This document shows, in pieces, positions 1 through 6,311 of a DNA stretch of 19,053 nt. Below the pieces are notes generated by a model, which was given only the letters and a program-made list of their open reading frames with translations, was not told the origin of the DNA and made no database searches. A program made the translations under genes and the position numbers. Source of the stretch: Bacillota bacterium (GTDB lineage: Bacteria > Bacillota > Clostridia > Lachnospirales > Lachnospiraceae); assembly GCA_023411225.1 (NCBI GenBank), contig JAEYPA010000118.1:1-19053 (forward strand), read 5' to 3'. How positions within the stretch are numbered: the first letter of the stretch is position 1; each line of letters opens with the position of its first letter.

Positions 1-79
1 CGTCTGCCAATGATAAACAACGCATCACATGGCCCATACCAATATTCGCATTACCATCTGCTCTAAATATGACTTTCAT
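1..79 (-). CDS. pseG: PseG, UDP-2,4-diacetamido-2,4,6-trideoxy-L-altropyranose hydrolase (5' part only)
   Basis: Only the first 26 codons are inside the window; the gene runs off the left edge. The start reads MKVIFRADGNANIGMGHVMR followed by CLSLAD, matching the N-terminus of PseG-family glycosyltransferase-fold hydrolases (RADxxxxIGxGHVMRCLxLA). Known role: it removes UDP from the 2,4-diacetamido sugar just before PseI condenses the free sugar with phosphoenolpyruvate. The ATG (77-79) lies inside the 3' end of the formyltransferase gene, a 17-base overlap, so translation is probably coupled. The position after pseB, pseC, pseF and pseI supports the call. Catalytic residues cannot be checked because the rest of the gene is missing. 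Confidence 0.85.
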   Translation of the reverse strand, partial: MKVIFRADGNANIGMGHVMRCLSLAD

Positions 80-659
80 TGTATTCTTTCACTCTCTCAC
101 AAAATTCTTCAACACTAATGTCATAATTCCCTTGAATTAGCATATTATACTGGCTAAACTGTTTTATGGAATGATAACTTCCCTCTCCTCTTACTATTTT
201 TCGCATCTCATTCCAATAGGGATACAGATTATATATCTTTTTAAATAACATTATAATCTCATCATTCAACAAATCATATGACTCCCTTAAGGTAATCGTC
301 TTATCCATTTCCACTAAGTTTTGAGCAATGATATCACCAGTATCTAACCCTTCATCTACATAATGAATTGTCACTCCTTTCGGAGTATCCTCTATCCAAC
401 TCCATTGATTTGGATTAGCTCCTTGATTCCATGGTAGATATGATATATGTAGATTAATGATATTTCCTTGTACAGCCTCTATGATATCTTTACTAATAAT
501 ATGCCTGTAAGTATAGGAGATGATTAAATCAATGTTACGTTCCTTAATAAACTCCCTCTGAACAATTGCTGCTGTTGTATAAACGGTATCTCCGTTATTT
601 TTTAACCATGTTTCCAATTTGCTTGCTACAGGATTTTCCCGTAATAATAATATATTCAT
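63..659 (-). CDS. Formyltransferase of the pseudaminic-acid operon (Fmt/PurN-like fold, PseJ-like)
   Basis: A 198-residue protein of the formyl-tetrahydrofolate-dependent formyltransferase family. The catalytic triad is visible: N69-x-H71 in NLHISYLP, and D106 in GLDTGDII. The fold's N-terminal part is present, but the protein is much shorter than methionyl-tRNA formyltransferase (about 310 aa) and lacks its C-terminal domain, so a role in sugar-amine formylation is more likely. The reading frame stays open upstream to 761, but the start chosen here is ATG 657-659, one base after the pseI stop; the longer form would bury 102 bases in pseI. Inference: it formylates an amino group of the Pse precursor (probably the 4-amino product of PseC), replacing or competing with the PseH acetyltransferase. 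Formyl-Pse and PseJ-type enzymes have, as I recall, been described in Anoxybacillus-like bacteria. PseH may still lie beyond the left edge. Confidence 0.8.
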   Translation of the reverse strand: MNILLLRENPVASKLETWLKNNGDTVYTTAAIVQREFIKERNIDLIISYTYRHIISKDIIEAVQGNIINLHISYLPWNQGANPNQWSWIEDTPKGVTIHYVDEGLDTGDIIAQNLVEMDKTITLRESYDLLNDEIIMLFKKIYNLYPYWNEMRKIVRGEGSYHSIKQFSQYNMLIQGNYDISVEEFCERVKEYNESHI

Positions 660-660
660 A

Positions 661-1695
661 TCAATTCTCCAGATCACTATAAAGGATAGGTTCCCCCCGA
701 TGTATCGTTCTATGAGATGTTTTATCCAATAATTTCTCATAATACTTAGGTAAGACACCATATCCAGGTCTAATAATTCTTATATTTGTCTCGGTAAATT
801 TCTCTCCGGCTTCTATTGTTTCCACTGCAAAGACAGAACGCCTAAACACCATGGATGATTTTTCTTTTTCAGTTGGACCATAACTAATCTGTCCCTTAGA
901 TAATTCCGTACACCGAACTGCATTTACCATTTTCTGAAATTCTGCTGGTGTCAGAGAGAACTCGCTATCTGGTGTTACAATCTCTCTGCCTAAGCAAATG
1001 TGCTTTTCGATTACCGATGCCCCTAAGGAACACCCTACTATAGCCGCAACAATACCAAGGGAATGATCGGACAAGCCTACTGGAACATGAAATTCCTTAA
1101 TCATATCTGGAATCGTCACCAAATTCATAGCAGATAAGTCTGCTGGATATTCGCTACAACATTTTAATAACACGATTTTATCATTCTTCTGCTTCCTACA
1201 TGCTTCCACAGCTTCCTCAATCTCAGTTTTTGTTGCCATTCCACAAGATATGATCATAGTCTTATTCTTACTAGCGGCATAAGAGATTAGAGGTAAATCC
1301 ACAATCTCAAAAGATGCAATCTTAATTGCATCTACCCCTAATTCACAAAGAAAATCCACGGAAGTTTTGTCAAAAGGAGTAGAAAGAAAATCGATCTTAC
1401 ATTTATCACACTCTTCTTTTATTACTTGTTGCCACTCCCAGGGAGTAGATGCCTTACTATATAAATCATATAAATATTGTTTATCCCACAAACCATTATG
1501 TATTTCAAAATATTCATTTTTGCAATCAATGGTCAACGTATCTGCAGTATAAGTCTGTATTTTCAGACAATCTGCTCCAGCCTCTTTTGCTTTATGTACA
1601 ATTTTTTTTGCATTTTCTAAACTATTGCCATGATTTGCACTCATCTCAGCGATAATATACGTTTTTCCTTGTTCTATACTTTCCCATAGTTGCAT
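661..1695 (-). CDS. pseI: PseI, pseudaminic acid synthase (NeuB family)
   Basis: A 344-residue NeuB-family synthase. The family condenses phosphoenolpyruvate with a six-carbon diacetamido sugar to give a nine-carbon nonulosonic acid. Visible hallmarks are the N-terminal IIAEMSANHG motif, KIQTYTADT, STPFD, KIASFEI, SCGMAT, GLSDHS and EKHI strands of the TIM barrel, and a C-terminal SAF/antifreeze-like domain (about residues 285-344, starting at RRSVFAVETIEAGE). Length is normal for PseI. The neighbours PseB, PseC and PseF decide for pseudaminic rather than sialic or legionaminic acid. The ATG follows the pseF stop by six bases, and its ribosome-binding sequence GGAG lies in the last pseF codons, so coupling is likely. 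The stop is one base before the formyltransferase ATG. Confidence 0.93.
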   Translation of the reverse strand: MQLWESIEQGKTYIIAEMSANHGNSLENAKKIVHKAKEAGADCLKIQTYTADTLTIDCKNEYFEIHNGLWDKQYLYDLYSKASTPWEWQQVIKEECDKCKIDFLSTPFDKTSVDFLCELGVDAIKIASFEIVDLPLISYAASKNKTMIISCGMATKTEIEEAVEACRKQKNDKIVLLKCCSEYPADLSAMNLVTIPDMIKEFHVPVGLSDHSLGIVAAIVGCSLGASVIEKHICLGREIVTPDSEFSLTPAEFQKMVNAVRCTELSKGQISYGPTEKEKSSMVFRRSVFAVETIEAGEKFTETNIRIIRPGYGVLPKYYEKLLDKTSHRTIHRGEPILYSDLEN

Positions 1696-1701
1696 TGTTC
1701 A

Positions 1702-2388
1702 CTACTCCATTACTTTATATTTCAGTTCCGCTATCTTCCAATCTTCTTCCGTATCAATATCTTGAACTTCACTTTCTGGCAAAATGATTGGATAAATCTT
1801 CTCTCTTAGATAACCATCACATTTCAGATAACTTGCTACGTTATAGCAGTAGAATTGGCCAGCATCGTGGTAGAAAGGTTCTAAATCCTGAGACCTACTG
1901 CTTTGATATTCCTCATATTTATACTTAAGACACCCTGTTTCCTCCAGTATGAATGCTCTCTGTGGAGGAAATGAAAAACCCACTACAGGTATTACCCCAT
2001 TACAGGCATTTTCACGTAGTAGATTCATAGCTCTCTTTAGTTTCTCTCCTGTAACAAAAGGAGCTGTTGGGTAAATACAAGCCATCTCCTCAAATTCCCA
2101 CCCCTGGCTTTTATACACTTCTAGAACTTCCATTAGTACATCTCTCGTGGTGGCATAGTCATTGGAAGTGGCTTCACTCCTCATAAATGGTACCTTGGCT
2201 CCAGCCCTTAATGCAACCTCTTTGATTTCTTCATCATCTGTAGAGACCATAACCTCTTCAAAGATTTCACTGTCTAAAGCCGCTTGTATGGAATACTCAA
2301 TAATAGGCTTTCCACAAAACTCTTTCATATTTTTTCGAGGTATTCTCTTACTTCCGCCTCTTGCTGTAATGATAGCAATTGCACCCAT
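1702..2388 (-). CDS. pseF: PseF, pseudaminic acid cytidylyltransferase
   Basis: A 228-residue CMP-nonulosonate synthetase-type enzyme that activates the finished nine-carbon sugar with CTP to CMP-Pse. The N-terminal nucleotide-binding motif ITARGGSKRIPRKN (residues 7-20) is characteristic, followed by the KPIIEYSI helix, VSTDDEEI, YPTAPF and the C-terminal DIDTEEDW. This variant ending and the operon context point to PseF rather than NeuA or KdsB. The start at ATG 2386-2388 has AGAGGAGG about 8 bases upstream. It follows pseC by 20 bases in the same unit. Confidence 0.93.
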   Translation of the reverse strand: MGAIAIITARGGSKRIPRKNMKEFCGKPIIEYSIQAALDSEIFEEVMVSTDDEEIKEVALRAGAKVPFMRSEATSNDYATTRDVLMEVLEVYKSQGWEFEEMACIYPTAPFVTGEKLKRAMNLLRENACNGVIPVVGFSFPPQRAFILEETGCLKYKYEEYQSSRSQDLEPFYHDAGQFYCYNVASYLKCDGYLREKIYPIILPESEVQDIDTEEDWKIAELKYKVME

Positions 2389-2408
2389 ATGTCTATCCTC
2401 CTCTAATA

Positions 2409-3605
2409 TTACTTTCTGTAGTAGGTTATAACCTTCTTCACTGCCGTAATCACATCCTCTACATCCCGGTCACTCATGCCATAGTACAAAGGGATGGTAA
2501 GTATTCTTTCATATAAGCGCTCTGCTTCTTTACAAAGGCCCTTTTGATAGCCCAGCTTCTGGTAATAAGGATGATAATATACTGGAATATAATGAACATT
2601 CGGTTGTACATTTTCAGCTGCCAGTGCTTCATATACCTCTTTACGGCCCACCTTTAACTTCTCTAGCTCCAACTGTAAAACATATAAATGCTTGGTAGTA
2701 TCTGACTCCGGTATCTCCTTTTGAAGAACAAGTCCTTCCATATCAGCAAATGCCTCATTGTACCTTGCAACGATCTCCTTACGTCTTGCCATAAAGATAG
2801 GAAGTTTCTTTAACTGGCTGGAAAGTAGGGCTGCCTGCATCTCAGTCATACGGTAGTTATAACCTAAATCGATTTCTTCATAATACCAATCACCCTCAAA
2901 TTTATTATACATAAGAGAAGAATCTCTTGTAATACCATGAGAACGATATAAACTGAGCTTTTCATATAACTCCTTACTATTAGTTAGGACTGCTCCACCT
3001 TCTCCTCCTGTAATGGTCTTTACTGGATGAAAACTAAAAGTCGTCATATCAGCAAGGTTACCGATAGGAATTCCATCATAAGTGGTTCCGATAGCATGAG
3101 CCGCGTCCTCTATGAGTAGCAGATTGTGTTTCTTACAGATTTTACGAATTCTGTCTAATTCCACTGCCTGTCCCGTAAAATCCACTGCCACTATTGCTTT
3201 GGTATGTTCATTTACTAATTCTTCTATCTTGCTAGGATCAATGTTATAGGTATTAGGATTAATATCCGCAAATACAGGGGTCCCGCCACAATACAATACG
3301 CAATTAGCAGATGCCGCAAAGGTAATAGGGGTAGTAATCACCTGGTCTCCTTCTTTTATTCCAGCAGCCATGCTGGCAATATGAAGGGCTGCCGTCCCGT
3401 TAGCAACAACTACCGCATACTTTGCTCCTGTTAAATGACAAAGATCCTGTTCCAATTCGATAATCCGGGGGCCTTGAGTAATAAGTGGTGCCCGTAATGA
3501 ATCTGTTACAGCAGCGATATCTGCTTCATCTATGTACTGATGCCCATAATATATCTTTTCTGTTCGAACCGGTGTTCCTCCAAAAATAGCTAGTTCTTCT
3601 CCCAT
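2409..3605 (-). CDS. pseC: PseC, UDP-4-amino-4,6-dideoxy-N-acetyl-L-altrosamine transaminase
   Basis: A 398-residue PLP-dependent sugar aminotransferase of the DegT/DnrJ/EryC1 family. It transfers an amino group from glutamate to the 4-keto sugar made by PseB. PLP-site residues visible: D167 in IEDAAHA and the Schiff-base lysine K196 in SFHPVKTITGGEGG. The N-terminal YGHQYIDEADI and GTAALHIA segments also fit the family. Length is normal. The ATG has AAAGGA about 10 bases upstream. It sits between pseB and pseF, the usual order of the first two Pse steps. Regulation is from the shared promoter upstream of pseB. Confidence 0.93.
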   Translation of the reverse strand: MGEELAIFGGTPVRTEKIYYGHQYIDEADIAAVTDSLRAPLITQGPRIIELEQDLCHLTGAKYAVVVANGTAALHIASMAAGIKEGDQVITTPITFAASANCVLYCGGTPVFADINPNTYNIDPSKIEELVNEHTKAIVAVDFTGQAVELDRIRKICKKHNLLLIEDAAHAIGTTYDGIPIGNLADMTTFSFHPVKTITGGEGGAVLTNSKELYEKLSLYRSHGITRDSSLMYNKFEGDWYYEEIDLGYNYRMTEMQAALLSSQLKKLPIFMARRKEIVARYNEAFADMEGLVLQKEIPESDTTKHLYVLQLELEKLKVGRKEVYEALAAENVQPNVHYIPVYYHPYYQKLGYQKGLCKEAERLYERILTIPLYYGMSDRDVEDVITAVKKVITYYRK

Positions 3606-3649
3606 TCTTTATATGTCCTTTCCCAGTAATTAATTGGTATGCACGGACT

Positions 3650-4654
3650 TTAGTGATACTCTATTTCCGTAAGTCTTCTTCTAATTTCTTCTACACTCAT
3701 CCACTGATTATTATTGCCTGAAGTATAAGAAAATCCTGGCTCAACTAATTTGCCACCTTCTGCAATCTTTTCATTGTCCCACCAAGTATAATGCGGATAG
3801 ACAATAAAGTGTTGCTCATACTCATAGGTATGGAAGGAGTCTTCTGAGGTAATCATAATCTCATGAAGCTTCTCTCCCTCTCTTATACCAATCTCCTTCT
3901 TTATACAGCCAGGAAGCATGGCTTCAGCTAGATCTCCTATATGGAAGGAAGGGATCTTAGAAATAAAGGTTTCCCCCCCTCTAGATTCTGCCAATGCCTT
4001 AATAACAAGTTCCACACCCTGTTGTAAGCTAATCCAGAATCTAGTCATCCTCATATCTGTGATTGGCAGGGCGGTTTCTCCCTTATCAATGATGCTTTGG
4101 AAAAATGGAATTACTGATCCCCTACTGCCTGCCACATTGCCATAGCGAACTACAGAAAATCTGACGTCATGAGAACCTGCATAGGAATTGGCTGCAATGA
4201 ACAGTTTGTCCGATACCAGCTTCGTTCCTCCGTATAGATTAATTGGGTTTACTGCTTTATCCGTCGATAAGGCAACTACCCTATGTACTCCATTATCTAG
4301 GGCTGCATTGATAACATTCGTCGCCCCATTAATGTTGGTGTTAACCGCTTCAATGGGGTTATACTCGCAAGCAGGTACCTGCTTAAGAGCTGCCGCGTGA
4401 ATAATATAATCTACACCCTCACAAGCTCTCTTTAATCTCGACTCATCACGAACATCACCAATAAAAAATCGCAGTTTACTGTATTGCTCTGGATACATCT
4501 GTCTGAATTTATTACTCATATTAAACTGTTTAAATTCATCTCTGGAATAAATGATTACACGATGTGGATTATAATGTGTTAATACATATTCTGCAAATGC
4601 ATTTCCAAAGGAACCTGTACCACCTGTAATCAATATTGACTTATTATTTAACAT
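3650..4654 (-). CDS. pseB: PseB, UDP-GlcNAc 4,6-dehydratase (inverting)
   Basis: First enzyme of the Pse pathway. It dehydrates UDP-GlcNAc at C4/C6 with inversion at C5, using bound NADP. It is an extended short-chain dehydrogenase: the Rossmann motif TGGTGSFG is at residues 10-17, and the active-site triad D132, K133 and Y141 falls in STDKAVNPINLYGGTK. These are the same positions I recall for Helicobacter FlaA1, which has nearly the same length (333 vs 334 aa). The open frame could begin two codons earlier at a GTG, but that GTG overlaps the AGGAGG (4660-4665). ATG 4652-4654 has it at a normal 5-base spacing and is taken as the start. First gene of the operon. Confidence 0.94.
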   Translation of the reverse strand: MLNNKSILITGGTGSFGNAFAEYVLTHYNPHRVIIYSRDEFKQFNMSNKFRQMYPEQYSKLRFFIGDVRDESRLKRACEGVDYIIHAAALKQVPACEYNPIEAVNTNINGATNVINAALDNGVHRVVALSTDKAVNPINLYGGTKLVSDKLFIAANSYAGSHDVRFSVVRYGNVAGSRGSVIPFFQSIIDKGETALPITDMRMTRFWISLQQGVELVIKALAESRGGETFISKIPSFHIGDLAEAMLPGCIKKEIGIREGEKLHEIMITSEDSFHTYEYEQHFIVYPHYTWWDNEKIAEGGKLVEPGFSYTSGNNNQWMSVEEIRRRLTEIEYH

Positions 4655-4721
4655 ACGCACCTCCTAGTGTTAATGAACTCTCTTTTGATTAATTGTCTAA
4701 TGATCTACATAGATTGTATCT

Positions 4722-4750
4722 ATTATATCTTTTTCCCTCTATACTGTAAA
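4722..4750 (-). promoter_or_regulatory. Predicted promoter of the pse operon
   Basis: Read on the minus strand, TTTACA (4745-4750) is followed after exactly 17 bases by a perfect TATAAT (4722-4727), matching a sigma-A promoter one base off consensus at -35. The leader to the pseB ATG is about 60 bases. ACTGT repeats overlap and flank the -35 box on the upstream side. Confidence 0.7.
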
Positions 4751-4772
4751 CTAATGCACTGTAACTCACAGT
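4743..4772. repeat. ACTGT direct and inverted repeats next to the pse promoter
   Basis: ACTGT occurs at 4743-4747 and again at 4758-4762, each followed by AA. The second copy forms an inverted repeat with ACAGT at 4768-4772 (5-base centre). The first copy overlaps the -35 box of the predicted pseB promoter, so the cluster could be an operator. No binding protein can be named from the sequence. Confidence 0.4.
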
Positions 4773-4863
4773 AGATAGGAGGCTTATCTTATTCGATTAT
4801 GAATAAAGTATTACTAGGTTGTATTTCGACCATATTAATGTTTTTTTTTATACATTTCTCAAA

Positions 4864-4900
4864 TAAAAAAGGATCCTGTTACTAATATCACAGAACCCTT
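4864..4900 (-). terminator. Rho-independent terminator after the trmO-flavodoxin unit
   Basis: On the minus strand an 11-bp stem (arm positions 4890-4900 and 4869-4879, with two G-U pairs) closes a 10-base loop and runs straight into a T-rich tract. It lies 17 bases past the flavodoxin stop codon, and upstream of the pse promoter, so it separates the two units. Confidence 0.8.
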
Positions 4901-4916
4901 ATAAATACCTATTTTA

Positions 4917-5339
4917 TTATTTGTCTGTCTTCACATCATGATATGCTACTAATTCGCACCCTTTATCTTTTATGAGTTGGCAGGTTCCTTCTTTACTCTT
5001 TGGTGCCTCTCCACTACCAGAACAAAGATATAGTTCTACTAACTTTTCAGGAGGTAGCTGCTTTACCATGGAATTAAATGCAGGTGCCGGAAAGCCAGCC
5101 CAGATTGGAGCAACTAAAATAATCTTCTCATATTCCTCAAGTTTACAAGTGAGAGGTTGTATCTTGGAGTATTTTCTCTTCATTGCCTTTGGACAGCCAG
5201 AGAAAAAAGCAGTAAGAATATTGCGTTTCCTAGCTTCCTTTACCTCATAAACAATAGTATCCGTTTCCATCGAAGCAAGGCGATTTGCTACCTCTCTGGA
5301 TTTACCTCCAAATGTATAGTATAAAATGATGGTTTTCAT
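4917..5339 (-). CDS. Small flavodoxin-family protein
   Basis: A 140-residue protein with a flavodoxin fold. The N-terminal beta strand and phosphate loop, MKTIILYYTFGGKSREVA, fit FMN phosphate binding (YxTxxGxS-type), and APIWAGFPAPAFNSMV resembles the second flavin-contacting loop of flavodoxin-like proteins (the WxGxxxxP pattern). There is no signal peptide or membrane segment, so it is cytosolic. Likely a one- or two-electron carrier or an FMN-dependent quinone/NADPH oxidoreductase-like protein; the partner is unknown. AAAGGAGG lies 8 bases before the ATG and overlaps the trmO stop, so the two genes are cotranscribed. The functional link to trmO is not obvious. Confidence 0.75.
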   Translation of the reverse strand: MKTIILYYTFGGKSREVANRLASMETDTIVYEVKEARKRNILTAFFSGCPKAMKRKYSKIQPLTCKLEEYEKIILVAPIWAGFPAPAFNSMVKQLPPEKLVELYLCSGSGEAPKSKEGTCQLIKDKGCELVAYHDVKTDK

Positions 5340-5353
5340 AGCCTACTCCTCCT

Positions 5354-6037
5354 TTACTGCGTAACCTCACAAACAGTCAGTTCCAGTCCTACTACTTTGA
5401 ATTTGATATTATATCCTCCGTAGCTCATTCCCCAGATTCTATCCTCATCATGGATGAAGACAGCTCTTGGATCCTGTTCCAGAATATCTATAATATTCTG
5501 CCTCTTCTCTGCCTCCACCAGTTTTTGCAATTCCTCTGGAAAATGCACCTGTAGCTTATGTTCCTTAACAATTTCTCCAAACCCTCCTTTTGCCTCTGGA
5601 TGGCAGTCAGCATAAGGAAGATACGGTTTGATGTCGTAAATAGGTGTACCGTCTAACATATCAATTCCGGATACAGTAAGAACAGGACCTATTCTCTCAT
5701 CTAACTCAATTTTCTCTAATTGCACGGAAGATAACCCAATGGAATTGGGACGATAGGATGACCTGGTAGCAAATACTCCCATCCGCACTCTTCCACCTAA
5801 TCTTGGTGGAGCTACAGTAGCAGACCAACCCTGACGAATTGTCTTATTAAACCCCCATAAAAGCCAGAGATGGGAAAAATCCTCTATTCCTCTTATGGCA
5901 TCTGGATTACGATATTCCGGTTCAAATACAACCTTACCCTTTAGCCCTTTTATCAGTCCGCCTTGTCTTGGAATCCCGAACTTCTGGGGAAAATCTGTAT
6001 GAATTCTAGCGATTATATCCAATGGCATTTCTCTCAT
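5354..6037 (-). CDS. trmO: TrmO (YaeB/TsaA family), tRNA m6t6A37 methyltransferase
   Basis: About 227 residues with the UPF0066/TsaA beta-barrel signature: IARIHTDFPQKFGIPRQ near the N-terminus, FEPEYRNPDAIRGIEDFSHLW, then RPNSIGLSSV and DGTPIYDIKPYLPYAD. Characterised members use S-adenosylmethionine to methylate t6A at position 37 of threonine tRNAs. The C-terminal extension beyond the barrel (about residues 160-227) is usual for the longer members. The open frame reaches ATG 6047-6049, but that ATG has no good ribosome-binding site. The internal ATG at 6035-6037 is preceded by GGAG at 6 bases, so the shorter form is preferred; the longer one adds only four residues. Confidence 0.88.
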   Translation of the reverse strand: MREMPLDIIARIHTDFPQKFGIPRQGGLIKGLKGKVVFEPEYRNPDAIRGIEDFSHLWLLWGFNKTIRQGWSATVAPPRLGGRVRMGVFATRSSYRPNSIGLSSVQLEKIELDERIGPVLTVSGIDMLDGTPIYDIKPYLPYADCHPEAKGGFGEIVKEHKLQVHFPEELQKLVEAEKRQNIIDILEQDPRAVFIHDEDRIWGMSYGGYNIKFKVVGLELTVCEVTQ

Positions 6038-6100
6038 CAGTAACTCCATTTCTACAAAATTATTATCTCGTACTTACGATAGGTACTAGTAACTAAACCT

Positions 6101-6106
6101 ATTATA
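6101..6106 (-). promoter_or_regulatory. Candidate -10 box for the trmO-flavodoxin unit
   Basis: A perfect TATAAT on the minus strand, about 64 bases upstream of the trmO start. The expected -35 position (6124-6129) reads only TTTCCT, so the promoter is weakly supported. Confidence 0.4.
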
Positions 6107-6201
6107 TCACTACCTAAGAAGGAAGGAAAACTATAATTCTCATCCCGAAACACTTTGTTCGATTTAGTTCTTCATATTTCGATATTTTATTTCATATATT
6201 A

Positions 6202-6231
6202 TTGACAAAACTAACAGAAGAAATCTACAAT
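6202..6231 (+). promoter_or_regulatory. Predicted promoter of the zinc-ribbon membrane protein gene
   Basis: Consensus TTGACA (6202-6207), 18-base spacer, TACAAT (6226-6231). The predicted start site near 6238 gives a leader of about 74 bases. AGGAGG is at 6299-6304. Confidence 0.65.
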
Positions 6232-6311
6232 AAAGCATAAGGATTATTACACCCTATAAGTAGACTGTGGCATTTATTAAGAAATCTATATTACATTTAG
6301 GAGGTAAGAGA

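Noticed and set aside
4799..4885. A 28-codon plus-strand reading frame (MNKVLLGCISTILMFFF...) upstream of pseB, with an AGGAGG on the same strand.
   Set aside because: The AGGAGG is 16 bases before the ATG, too far; the frame runs into the stem of the minus-strand terminator, and no plus-strand promoter was seen.
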